Below, piece after piece: positions 40,578 through 50,268 of a stretch of 64,000 nucleotides of DNA. The position numbers and the translations under genes are program-made. Within the stretch, counting starts at the first letter, position 1. Every line of letters begins with the position of its first letter. The notes below the pieces were generated by a model. That model ran no database searches. It had not been told where the DNA came from and worked only from the letters and a program-made list of their open reading frames with translations. The DNA lies in contig JAILNV010000016.1 of NCBI GenBank assembly GCA_024691125.1, positions 62,001 through 126,000 of the forward strand, read 5' to 3'. This stretch comes from Lachnospiraceae bacterium (GTDB taxonomy: Bacteria; Bacillota; Clostridia; Lachnospirales; Lachnospiraceae).

Positions 40578-41357
40578 CTATTTTTTCCGTTTGAGCTCCT
40601 CTATCTCATCAAAAATAACCGGATTAAGCACCTTGATATAGGTACCCTTCATTCCGGACGACCTTGACTCAATAACTCCGGCACTCTCAAATTTGCGGAG
40701 CGCATTAACGATCACCGAACGTGTTATTCCTACTCTGTCAGCTATCTTGCTGGCAACAAGAATGCCTTCGTTTCCGTCAAGCTCATCAAATATGTGGATT
40801 ATAGCCTCCATCTCGGAGAAGCTGAGCGTTCCTATCGCTGATTTGACTACCTGGAGCTTCCTGTTCTCCTCTGCACTCTCTTCATTAACGGCTCTCAGCA
40901 TCTCGAGTCCCACTACGGTAGAACCATACTCACACAATATTATATCGTCAATTGCGTACTGTTCCTTAACCTTATAGATAAATAATGTTCCGAGACGCTC
41001 GCCGGCTATGTCTATAGGCGTCACTATGGCCTGATATTTATTACTCTCAGACACTTCAAAGCCAAGTGTTTCAAGATTAACATCCTCTTTTGTGGAAAGG
41101 ACACCGAGAAGCCTCTCGTTAAGCATATGATCTATTATCCCGCCCACTTCGTATTTCAGCAGACCGTCAATCTCTCCGATATCCTCTCTGGCGCCGGTAC
41201 CGAGGATCTTGCCTTTCTTGCTTATGACCAGAACATTGGATTCCAAAATATCCTTAAGCACATCACAGATATCATTGAACACAACCTTGCTGGAACTGTT
41301 GTTGTGCAGAAGCTTCTGTATCATTCTTGTTTTATCTAACAACTGAACACTACTCAT
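40578..41357 (-). CDS. codY: GTP-sensing transcriptional pleiotropic repressor CodY
   Basis: LLDKTRMIQKLLHN start; C-terminal wHTH VASKIADRVGITRSVIVNALRKFESAGVIESRSSGMKGTYIKVLN; topA-codY-flgB synteny. Confidence 0.97.
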   Translation of the reverse strand: MSSVQLLDKTRMIQKLLHNNSSSKVVFNDICDVLKDILESNVLVISKKGKILGTGAREDIGEIDGLLKYEVGGIIDHMLNERLLGVLSTKEDVNLETLGFEVSESNKYQAIVTPIDIAGERLGTLFIYKVKEQYAIDDIILCEYGSTVVGLEMLRAVNEESAEENRKLQVVKSAIGTLSFSEMEAIIHIFDELDGNEGILVASKIADRVGITRSVIVNALRKFESAGVIESRSSGMKGTYIKVLNPVIFDEIEELKRKK

Positions 41358-41430
41358 CCGATACCTCCGGAAATCATTTTCGAAATAGTCATAATTATTG
41401 TAACAACTTTTACAACAAATAAATCATAAC

Positions 41431-41471
41431 ACAAACAGGCGTGATAATCAATCTTTATCACGCCTGTTTGT
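41431..41471. terminator. 17-bp perfect inverted repeat in topA-codY intergenic region; probable topA terminator
   Basis: ACAAACAGGCGTGATAA-tcaatct-TTATCACGCCTGTTTGT. Confidence 0.7.
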
Positions 41472-41553
41472 AGAATATTTTTTGTTTTTTTCACAATTTT
41501 CTAACTATTTATCCGCCAGTCTTAACTATTCAGAACTCATATTTTACAAAAAC

Positions 41554-43626
41554 CTATGATTTAGGCTTATCCATTACGTTTCCGCATTCAGGATCTATGC
41601 ACTGAAGCCTCGATCCCTTCTCCACCGTCATGCCGCCGCATTTACTGCATTTAACAGCTGACGGACGCTGCCATGACATAAATTCGCAGTTTTGTCCGTC
41701 TTCGCATCCGTAGAATCTTCTTCCCTTTTTGGTCTTTCTGATAACAATATCTTTACCGCATTTGGGACATTTGATACCTGTCTTCTCAAGGTAGGGCTTG
41801 GTATTCCTGCATTCGGGAAACCCCGGGCACGCAAGAAACTTGCCGTGCGGGCCGTATTTAAGCACCATGTTTCTTCCGCACACATCACATATCTCATCCG
41901 TGACCTCATCCCTTATCTCTACCTTCTGAAGCTCCTTCTCTGCTTCCACCACTGCCTCGTCAAGATCGGGATAGAAATTCCTTATTATCGTTTTCCAGTC
42001 TACGGTGCCTTCCTCAACATTATCAAGCAGCATTTCCAGATTGGCCGTGAAATCCTTGTCCACAATACTGGGAAAAGCCTCGACCATCATACGGTTTACC
42101 ACCTCTCCGAGTTCCGTCACGAAGAGATTCCTACCCTCTTTAATGACATATCTCCTTGCAAGGATCGTTGTTATCGTCGGGGCATAGGTCGACGGACGTC
42201 CGATACCCAGCTCTTCCATCGCCCTTACCAGTGTGGCCTCCGTATAATGTGCCGGTGGCTGGGTAAAGTGCTGCTTCTCATCAATATCTGCCAGAGACAG
42301 TACCGAATCGGTGCTTATACCCGCAGGCAGCGAATCCTCTGCCGCCTCTTTGTCATCATCCGAGGTATATACACACATAAAGCCGTCAAAAAGCGGTTTC
42401 GAAGCTGAGGATCTGAACCTGTGACTGCCCGATTCTATATTGATGGACATCGTCTCATATCTTGCCGGCTGCATCATGCTTGCCGCAAAACGCTTCCAGA
42501 TAAGAGTGTACAGTCTGTACTGGTCCCGGCTGAGCGATTCCTTAAGTGCTTCAGGAGTTCTGTTAATATCCGTCGGCCTTATAGCCTCATGCGCATCCTG
42601 TATCTTCTTACCGGTCTTGCCTGTAGCAGCCTGGTCACCGACATATGCATCACCGTATTTCTCTTTTATATATTCTCTTGCATTTGCGGCAGCTTCATCT
42701 GCGACACGGGTCGAATCGGTTCTTAAGTATGTTATCACACCGACTGTTCCGTTACCCTTGATATCGATTCCCTCATACAGCTGCTGAGCCAGTCTCATGG
42801 TCTTCTGTGTGGAGAAGTTAAGAACCTTGCTCGCTTCCTGCTGTAAAGTCGATGTAGTAAACGGAAGCGGCTGTTTCCTGATCCTCTCTCCCTTTTTCAC
42901 TTCGGATATTTTAAACGTATTCTTCTTAATGTCTTCTATTACGGAATCAAGCTCCTTCTTTGAGCTTATCTCACCGGCCTTATCACTGCTGCCGGTATAA
43001 TGCGCAGCGAAGGTCTTCTTTATTCCTTCTGCCGAAAGATTAACGCCAAGTGTCCAATACTCACGCGGAATAAACGCATTTATCTCATCCTCACGCTCAC
43101 AGATTATCCTTAGCGCTACAGACTGAACTCTTCCGGCGCTCAAGCCTCGCTTAACCTTGGCCCACAGAAGCGGCGATATCCTGTATCCCACCATTCTGTC
43201 AAGTATTCGTCTCGCCTGCTGCGCATCAACAAGATTCATATCAATGTCCCTTGCATTCTTAAGGGATTCCTTAACCGCAGCCTTCGTGATCTCATTAAAG
43301 GTTATCCTGTATACCTTCTTGTTTTCAAGCTTCAGGGCATAGATAAGATGCCATGATATGGCCTCTCCCTCACGGTCAGGGTCGGTTGCCAGATATATCT
43401 TATCCGCCTTCTTCACTTCCTTCTTAAGCGAAGCTACCAGATCTCCCTTTCCTCTGATAGTTATATACTTAGGGTCGTAATCATGATCGACATCAACGCC
43501 CAGACTGCTCTTTGGCAGATCTCTCACGTGACCGTTGCTGGCCATCACCTCATAATTGGAACCCAGGAACTTTTTTATTGTCTTAACCTTTGCAGGCGAC
43601 TCAACTATAACAAGATTCTTACTCAT
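41554..43626 (-). CDS. topA: DNA topoisomerase I
   Basis: NLVIVESPAKVKTIKKFLG; GRVQSVALRIICERE; ITYLRTDSTRVADEA; C-terminal Zn ribbons. Confidence 0.98.
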   Translation of the reverse strand: MSKNLVIVESPAKVKTIKKFLGSNYEVMASNGHVRDLPKSSLGVDVDHDYDPKYITIRGKGDLVASLKKEVKKADKIYLATDPDREGEAISWHLIYALKLENKKVYRITFNEITKAAVKESLKNARDIDMNLVDAQQARRILDRMVGYRISPLLWAKVKRGLSAGRVQSVALRIICEREDEINAFIPREYWTLGVNLSAEGIKKTFAAHYTGSSDKAGEISSKKELDSVIEDIKKNTFKISEVKKGERIRKQPLPFTTSTLQQEASKVLNFSTQKTMRLAQQLYEGIDIKGNGTVGVITYLRTDSTRVADEAAANAREYIKEKYGDAYVGDQAATGKTGKKIQDAHEAIRPTDINRTPEALKESLSRDQYRLYTLIWKRFAASMMQPARYETMSINIESGSHRFRSSASKPLFDGFMCVYTSDDDKEAAEDSLPAGISTDSVLSLADIDEKQHFTQPPAHYTEATLVRAMEELGIGRPSTYAPTITTILARRYVIKEGRNLFVTELGEVVNRMMVEAFPSIVDKDFTANLEMLLDNVEEGTVDWKTIIRNFYPDLDEAVVEAEKELQKVEIRDEVTDEICDVCGRNMVLKYGPHGKFLACPGFPECRNTKPYLEKTGIKCPKCGKDIVIRKTKKGRRFYGCEDGQNCEFMSWQRPSAVKCSKCGGMTVEKGSRLQCIDPECGNVMDKPKS

Positions 43627-43734
43627 ATTTCTTCCCCATGCTAAAGCTTATCCGGTATTTCTTAACCTGCCTGACCATAGGAAGCGCACATATATGTTTG
43701 CCTTCCTACCTGATCATGACACTAAACAAGCCCT

Positions 43735-43763
43735 ACCATATCATAAAAGAAATTGAATTTCAA
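43735..43763 (-). promoter_or_regulatory. Candidate topA promoter TTGAAA-N17-TATGGT
   Basis: Minus strand: -35 at 43758-43763, -10 at 43735-43740. Confidence 0.5.
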
Positions 43764-43831
43764 GATAAAATTCAGGCGCTTTTTTCCGAAATACATCCTT
43801 TCAGACCGATTCCCTTACCGTCAGCCGGTCT

Positions 43832-44944
43832 TCATACCGCCAGGCATTCTCTTGTACGGACATAATATCCCTTGCCGGTTTCGGCCGCCAGTCCCTTGAT
43901 CCCCAGCTCGACAAGAGAGCAGATAACATCCTTAAGTTCAAGGCCGGATGCTTCGGACAGATCTCCGATACTCCTTGCGTAAGGTTCAAGAAGTTCATAA
44001 ACCTTCTTCTCGTTCTTATCAAGCTTAACCTTCGGAAGCTTCACTGTTTTCCTGTTATTGTCAAAAGATTCGTCAAGCATGTACATAATGTCCTCTGCGC
44101 TCATCACAGGCGTCGCTCCCTGCTTTATGAGCCTGTTGCAGCCCGTACTCAATGGATCCGTTATCCGCCCCGGTATAACAGTAACCTCCCTTCCCTGTTC
44201 CAGTGCCATGTCCACGGTTATCATGGTTCCGCTCTTCTCTCTTGCCTCTACGACCAGCAGGATATCCGCAAGTCCGCTTATTATCCTGTTCCTTGCCGGA
44301 AAGAGCCTTGCTGAAGGCTTGGTATATATCCCGTATTCGGACAATACCCCTCCGTTCTCCTTTAATCTTTCATACAGTACTCTGTTGGATGCAGGATAAC
44401 AGGTATTGACTCCGCATCCGAGTACGGCATAGCTCCTTCCGCCTGCATTAAGTGCCGCTTCCTGTGAAATGCCGTCAATCCCGTAAGCCATGCCGCTGAC
44501 GATAGTAACGCCGTATCCCGCAAGATCCGATGCGAAACGTCTTGCCATCATCCTTCCGTATTCCGAGCAGTTCCTCGCTCCTATTACGGCAACGCAATAC
44601 ACATCACCCGGCGGAAGGCTCCCCTTGCAGAACAGACCGAAGGGATGCCCCTGCGTCATCTTAAGCCTCTCAGGATACCTCACGTCATAATAAGGAATAA
44701 AGTCAATCCCCATCGAAAGCAGCTTCTCATATTCTGCATCAAGGTTCCAGTTCTGCCTCTTTTTTATAATATCATCCGCGTATTTTTCGCTGATCCCTTC
44801 TAAATTAATAAGCTCCTCACGATCCATCTCATACAGGTGCTTCGTTCCCCCGGCGGACAGCGCGGTTTTCTTGACGCTTCCCGGATAAGCCCTGTCCATA
44901 CCTGCCCACCAGTAGTCATATTTCATCTGTTCGGTATTATCCAT
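43832..44944 (-). CDS. dprA: DNA-processing protein DprA
   Basis: VAVIGARNCSEYGRMMARRFASDLAGYGVTIVSGMAYGIDGISQEAAL. Confidence 0.97.
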   Translation of the reverse strand: MDNTEQMKYDYWWAGMDRAYPGSVKKTALSAGGTKHLYEMDREELINLEGISEKYADDIIKKRQNWNLDAEYEKLLSMGIDFIPYYDVRYPERLKMTQGHPFGLFCKGSLPPGDVYCVAVIGARNCSEYGRMMARRFASDLAGYGVTIVSGMAYGIDGISQEAALNAGGRSYAVLGCGVNTCYPASNRVLYERLKENGGVLSEYGIYTKPSARLFPARNRIISGLADILLVVEAREKSGTMITVDMALEQGREVTVIPGRITDPLSTGCNRLIKQGATPVMSAEDIMYMLDESFDNNRKTVKLPKVKLDKNEKKVYELLEPYARSIGDLSEASGLELKDVICSLVELGIKGLAAETGKGYYVRTRECLAV

Positions 44945-44957
44945 AAACGCACTCCTT

Positions 44958-46481
44958 CTATATTATATATGAATTATTAAGAAACATGGCTTCTTTCAGA
45001 TGTTCTCTCTCTATTTCATCCGAACCCGCAATATCAGCTATGGTCCTTGCCACCTTTAGTATCTTATTATATGACCTTGCCGATATATCCAGCCTTTCCA
45101 GAGCATCCATGAACCACTTTCTGATGTCATCCGACATTCTGCAGAACCTGCCCGTTTCCTCGGCTCCCATCTGGGAATTAAACAGGATCCCGCTTCCTTC
45201 AAACCTTATCTTCTGCCGTTCATGAGCCTCCATAACCCTCTTTCTTACATCCGCAGACGACTCCGAGAGTGCATCATCCAGCATGCACTCATAAGACAGC
45301 CTTTCGACATCAACACATATATCCATTCTGTCAAGAAGCGGTCTGCTTAGTCTGTTAAGATATCTTTTCCTCTGCGGTTCCGTGCAGGTGCATTTCGAAA
45401 GATCAGGATATGCCCCGCATGGGCACGGGTTCATTGCCCCAACAAGCATGAAATCGGCCGGAAATACATAGGTTCCCTGATTCCGCGCCACAGTAATGCT
45501 CCTGTCCTCAAGCGGCTGACGCAGCACCTCGAGGGTATATCGTGAGAATTCCGCCATCTCGTCAAGGAACAGAACGCCGCGGTGCGCCAGTGAAATATTT
45601 CCAGGTCTCGGATACACTCCTCCTCCCGTCATCGCAACATCCGTCACCGTATGATGCGGGCTTACAAAAGGCCGCTCCCTCATAAGGCGCTTAGAACTCT
45701 TGAGTAATCCGGCCACAGAGTATATACTCGACACCTCAAGCGCTTCCTCCTTGGTAAGCGGCGGAAGTATAGTCGGGATGCATTTGGCTAACATTGATTT
45801 ACCGGCTCCCGGCGCTCCCACCATAAGCATGTTATGCATTCCGCTTGCCGCGATCTCAAGACCTCTTCGTGCGACCTTCTGCCCCTTTACATACTTAAGG
45901 TCGCAGGCGTTATATGATGTTTCCTCATCCGATCCGCTTCTTACACCTTTGTAAGGTTCTATTTCATATTCTCCGTTAAGATATAGAGCGATCTCCCTGA
46001 TATCGTGGACTCCGATTATCTCAACATCATCGGCCATCGCCCCTTCATCCCGGTTCTCATAGGGTATTATGCATCTTTTTATTCCCATGCTCCTTGCCTT
46101 TATGACCATTGGAAGTATTCCGTTTATTCCTGTTACATCTCCGTTAAGCATAAGCTCGCCAAGTATGATCGTATCCCCCGGAATTTCCTGCCTTATCTCA
46201 CCCATGGCAGACAATATCGCTACAGCCATCGGCAGGTCATACCCCGTCCCCTGTTTCCTGATATTTCCCGGTGAAAGATTGACAGTGATGCGTTTAACCG
46301 GAAATGTGAAGCCCTTATTCTTTAATGCTGTCCTGACCCTTTCTCTTGCTTCTCTTACTTCGCCGGATAAATAACCGACGAGCTCAAACATAGGCATACC
46401 ATCGGAAATGTCAGCCTCTACCTTAACGCAGAAGCCTTCTATTCCGTGGATGCCGAATGACAATACGCTGCTAAGCATCAT
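44958..46481 (-). CDS. YifB family Mg chelatase-like AAA ATPase (ComM)
   Basis: VRTALKNKGFTFPVKRITVNLSPGNIRKQG; MVGAPGAGKSMLAKCIPTILPPL; GAMNPCPCGAYPD. Confidence 0.96.
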   Translation of the reverse strand: MMLSSVLSFGIHGIEGFCVKVEADISDGMPMFELVGYLSGEVREARERVRTALKNKGFTFPVKRITVNLSPGNIRKQGTGYDLPMAVAILSAMGEIRQEIPGDTIILGELMLNGDVTGINGILPMVIKARSMGIKRCIIPYENRDEGAMADDVEIIGVHDIREIALYLNGEYEIEPYKGVRSGSDEETSYNACDLKYVKGQKVARRGLEIAASGMHNMLMVGAPGAGKSMLAKCIPTILPPLTKEEALEVSSIYSVAGLLKSSKRLMRERPFVSPHHTVTDVAMTGGGVYPRPGNISLAHRGVLFLDEMAEFSRYTLEVLRQPLEDRSITVARNQGTYVFPADFMLVGAMNPCPCGAYPDLSKCTCTEPQRKRYLNRLSRPLLDRMDICVDVERLSYECMLDDALSESSADVRKRVMEAHERQKIRFEGSGILFNSQMGAEETGRFCRMSDDIRKWFMDALERLDISARSYNKILKVARTIADIAGSDEIEREHLKEAMFLNNSYII

Positions 46482-46680
46482 CCCTCCATATTCTTCTCAT
46501 AATATGAGATTTCGATAATAGATGTAACCCTTCAATACAGCATGAACAGTTACTGTTAATTTACTGATTGGGAATAAAATATAAAGACATGAACTATCTT
46601 TCCCACTCCCTTCAGGGGAGCTTCATGATCAGTTCGATCCCGTGAATTATATGTGCTCTGAGATTATATTATAAATATGG

Positions 46681-46715
46681 GAAAAAGTAAAGGGGACGAA
46701 ATCTCTTTCGTCCCC
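46681..46715 (-). terminator. Intrinsic terminator of GGDEF-EAL gene
   Basis: Minus strand: GGGGACGAAA-gaga-TTTCGTCCCC followed by TTTACTTTTTC. Confidence 0.85.
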
Positions 46716-46725
46716 CGGTCCGGAA

Positions 46726-49700
46726 TCATCCGGCGTAATAATCTTCAAGAAAGCTCTCAAACTGAGGTATGGGTATCGGCCTTGAGTAATAATAGCCCTG
46801 TGCTATATCGCAGTCGATCGAATCCAGGAAATCAAGCTGTTCCTTGGTCTCCACTCCCTCTGCTATAACCTCAAGTCCTATCATCTTGGCCATTCTTACG
46901 GAGGATTCCACTATGATCTTGCCTCTTTCCGTCGACATTATCTCATCAAGGAAGAATCTGTCGATCTTCATGGTATCTATGGGAGCCGTACGGAGCATGT
47001 TAAGCGACGAATAACCCGATCCGAAATCATCCATCAGGATCTTGAAGCCCCTCTTCTTAAGCTCTCCCATATCCGTAAACAGCTCTGTGACATCCTCCAT
47101 AAAGAGGTTCTCCGTTATCTCCACCTCCAGATATCTGGTCTCGAATCCGTATTTCTTTACCAGATCCGTCAGCATATCCACAATGTCCGTTTCTCCGATA
47201 TGTCTCCTTGAAACATTCACCGAAATGGGAAGCATTATGCCCCTTGCCTGAAGATCCACGATGTATCTGCACGCCTCTTCCCACATGAAAATATCAAGCT
47301 TTGTAATAAAACCGTTATCCTCAAACAGTGAAAGGAAATGCGCCGGAACCAGAATTCCCTTAACCGGATGACGCCATCTTACCAAAGCCTCGGCTCCGCA
47401 TATCTTTCCTGTCTTAATATTGATCTGCGGCTGTAAGAACATCTCGAATTCGTGGTTCGAAAGTGCCTTCTCCATCTCATTCTCGATCTCTGCCTGCTCA
47501 CGCATCTTAAGCCTTATAACATCATCATATACCGCATAATTACTGAGCGCTGTGCCCTTTATCTGCTTCTTGACCGCCCTCGCCCTGTCACACATAAGCC
47601 TTGCCGGAATGTTTACATCTACAATTTTATAAATACCGTACAGAAGTGATATCTGCGTGGGCAGATCCTTATGGTTCCTCATACGTTCGCTGAGCCTCGT
47701 CATGAAATTAAGGATTTCCTGCTCACCGTCATAGCTTAGGATAATATTGAACATATCGGCCTGATATCTGCAGGCATACAGGGTCTTCGGCAATATGTCC
47801 TTGATCTGGTCGGCCATGACTTTAAGACATTTGTTACCTGCATCGATGCCGTATCTGTCGTTAATAAGCCTGAACTTATCAATATCAACGGACAGTATCG
47901 CCATATTCTTGTCTTCGTTAAGATGGACATACTGTTCCACCTTCTTATAGAACGTATCCGGCTTATACAGATCCGTAACCGAATCGAAGTCTGCACGGTA
48001 TTCCATTTCAGCTTTGATCTTCATTTCGGCGTCCACATTCTGAAATGTCGCCAGATACCTTACCGGCTTATTGTTAAGGCCGTGAAGCGGCTGGATAATT
48101 ATCGTATACCAGATGCCCACACTGTTCTTGTTATACAGTCTTATCGTCGTCTTGACTGTCTGTCTGGATCTCTTAACCTCCTCAATGAATGATGCGAAGT
48201 CCTCCTCATCATCCTCATACGGAGTCAGCATGTTTACAACAGACCATTCATCCGTCAATGCCTTCTTATCAATATTGAATATTTCATCAAACATGGGACA
48301 TAAATAATAACTGCCGTCGGCAACGTAATACTCGTATACCAGAATACCGGTCATTTCATTAACGTTCTCATGACGTTCGTTGCTGAGAGCCATATCCTTA
48401 AGGATATCACTCTTCTGCTTCATGATCTCATATTTGACCTTTGTCTCCATATTCTCAAGCCTGTGCTTAATATACTCATTTACATTAAGGAAAATTATAA
48501 GCACACGCTGAGCGCTCTGATCCTGCATGACCGCATAGAGGTTATACCATTCATATTCATTCTCGACATTCATGAGCCTTACCTCACGGCACAGCAGCGA
48601 ATCTCCGAGAAGCCTTTCCTGTCTGAGATACTTCGGATCGGTAATCTCGGTAAAGGTCCCTTTATCTTCCGAGAAGATGACATTCTCGGCAAAATATTCC
48701 CTGAGCATCTGGTAATTCTTTATCCTCTTATCCATGACACTCTTTATATTCTCTTCTTTTATCCTTATGCAGCTGTTCTTCTCAAGATCTACGTCCCATA
48801 TGATATCCTGCATTGATATCACGGCATTCTGAACCCTGATCCTGCTCTCGCTTATTTCCTCTTCCTGCTTCTTTATATTCTCTTTTACAGATGCAATAAG
48901 AAAGATACTCTTTCCGTTTCTTAAGCTTATACGCGTTGTCCTTGACTGCACCGTACATCGCATTGATGTTGAATATATCTCGGAATCGTAAGAGGATTCA
49001 CCGTCCCCCATCTGCTTTATCGGACAGTCCTGACACGGTTCGGTATAGCCCTTGTTCTGGACATAACAGAGGCCTCCCGTTTCACAGTTAAGTCTTTCGC
49101 CGAGCATCTCATTCCTGTACAGTACATGATAATTCTCATCAACAGCATATGCCCAGCTGCACATCGGATCCAGGATATTGGACACAAGCTCCATTTCCTT
49201 GGTGGTAAGGATCGGGTTTATATCCTGTTCGATACGCTCCATCTTTTCATTATAAAGCACATAATTATCCTTGCCGTTCCTCTTGGCATCCTGCAGAGCC
49301 TTACGGGCCCTGTCACACAGTAATTCCGCGCTCGCATCCTCACGTGTCATGATCGCTATGCCTATCGAAACGGTAACCACGCAGTCAAGCTCACTCCATA
49401 CATCCCTTACGGTCTGGCCGACATATGCCGCTCTCTCCTCCAGGATGGAAGTATTCCTTATTCCCTTCATGAATATGGCAAAACGGTCGGTTCCAAGACG
49501 TCCTATGATATCCGATCCCCTGAACGCCCTCTTTAATATCCTTGCTATCTCTACCAGCACGCCGTCCGCGCTGACAGAGGTATTACGCTCCTTCCACTCG
49601 TCATAATCATCTATATCAACGAGCATGATATTAGGTATGGCCTCGCTGTTCATCGTGGGCAGGTATTCATCCACGAATCTTATGAAAGCCTCGCTGTTGA

Positions 49701-50133
49701 AAACATGCGTAAGATTATCCTTGTTCTTTTCAAGCTCCTCACTGCCGCGTTTCTGCTCATCATCTATATAGGTCATGGTTCCGTACAGCACATTATCGTT
49801 AAGCTCATACTCATCCGGATTCCTGAACCTTCCCTTTAACTGATACCAGAAGAATTCCCCCGAAAAATCAAGGAATCTTATATATTCCATCTTGACCTTT
49901 CCGTCCTCCGGCGGCAACGTAAAGAATGAAATGGCTTTTCTTATGTCATCACTGTGGATCTTGCCCCTTACGCTTATATTTGCGACAAAGGATGCAATGC
50001 TGTGTGACTGCGGTATATATTTATCGATATTATCGGAGAAATTGATGACGTCTCTTTTAAGATCATATTCAAAAGCTATGATGTCGTTAAGATCCATTGC
50101 GTTCTGGAACAGATTTGCGTTAAGCTTATTCAT
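46726..50133 (-). CDS. GGDEF-PAS-like(Cys-rich)-GGDEF-EAL protein; likely c-di-GMP phosphodiesterase
   Basis: EAL motifs intact (GAEALVRWRHP, VNVSRRH, EITEN, MDDFGSGYSSL, KIDRFF, AEGVET); both GGDEF signatures degenerate (GTDRF; YQADMF). Confidence 0.92.
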   Translation of the reverse strand: MNKLNANLFQNAMDLNDIIAFEYDLKRDVINFSDNIDKYIPQSHSIASFVANISVRGKIHSDDIRKAISFFTLPPEDGKVKMEYIRFLDFSGEFFWYQLKGRFRNPDEYELNDNVLYGTMTYIDDEQKRGSEELEKNKDNLTHVFNSEAFIRFVDEYLPTMNSEAIPNIMLVDIDDYDEWKERNTSVSADGVLVEIARILKRAFRGSDIIGRLGTDRFAIFMKGIRNTSILEERAAYVGQTVRDVWSELDCVVTVSIGIAIMTREDASAELLCDRARKALQDAKRNGKDNYVLYNEKMERIEQDINPILTTKEMELVSNILDPMCSWAYAVDENYHVLYRNEMLGERLNCETGGLCYVQNKGYTEPCQDCPIKQMGDGESSYDSEIYSTSMRCTVQSRTTRISLRNGKSIFLIASVKENIKKQEEEISESRIRVQNAVISMQDIIWDVDLEKNSCIRIKEENIKSVMDKRIKNYQMLREYFAENVIFSEDKGTFTEITDPKYLRQERLLGDSLLCREVRLMNVENEYEWYNLYAVMQDQSAQRVLIIFLNVNEYIKHRLENMETKVKYEIMKQKSDILKDMALSNERHENVNEMTGILVYEYYVADGSYYLCPMFDEIFNIDKKALTDEWSVVNMLTPYEDDEEDFASFIEEVKRSRQTVKTTIRLYNKNSVGIWYTIIIQPLHGLNNKPVRYLATFQNVDAEMKIKAEMEYRADFDSVTDLYKPDTFYKKVEQYVHLNEDKNMAILSVDIDKFRLINDRYGIDAGNKCLKVMADQIKDILPKTLYACRYQADMFNIILSYDGEQEILNFMTRLSERMRNHKDLPTQISLLYGIYKIVDVNIPARLMCDRARAVKKQIKGTALSNYAVYDDVIRLKMREQAEIENEMEKALSNHEFEMFLQPQINIKTGKICGAEALVRWRHPVKGILVPAHFLSLFEDNGFITKLDIFMWEEACRYIVDLQARGIMLPISVNVSRRHIGETDIVDMLTDLVKKYGFETRYLEVEITENLFMEDVTELFTDMGELKKRGFKILMDDFGSGYSSLNMLRTAPIDTMKIDRFFLDEIMSTERGKIIVESSVRMAKMIGLEVIAEGVETKEQLDFLDSIDCDIAQGYYYSRPIPIPQFESFLEDYYAG

Positions 50134-50170
50134 GGCGGCACCCCCACTTTTGTCAGTACATGATAATTAG

Positions 50171-50199
50171 ATTATAAATGATTTCAGACGTTATAACAA
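50171..50199 (-). promoter_or_regulatory. SigA-type promoter TTGTTA-N17-TATAAT upstream of the GGDEF-EAL gene
   Basis: Minus strand: -35 at 50194-50199, -10 at 50171-50176. Confidence 0.65.
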
Positions 50200-50268
50200 C
50201 CTTTTTTACTAGTCAATTGCGGTTGCCGGAAGATGTATTTGGCATTATTTATCTGATGACATGTAGTG

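Noticed and set aside
41358-41400. CodY-box-like ATTTCGAAAAT upstream of codY (possible autoregulation)
   Set aside because: Lacks the central W and spacing of AATTTTCWGAAAATT; too weak without a matrix scan.
40385-46481. yifB-dprA-topA-codY-flgB gene order as unusual
   Set aside because: Known, broadly conserved Firmicutes synteny.
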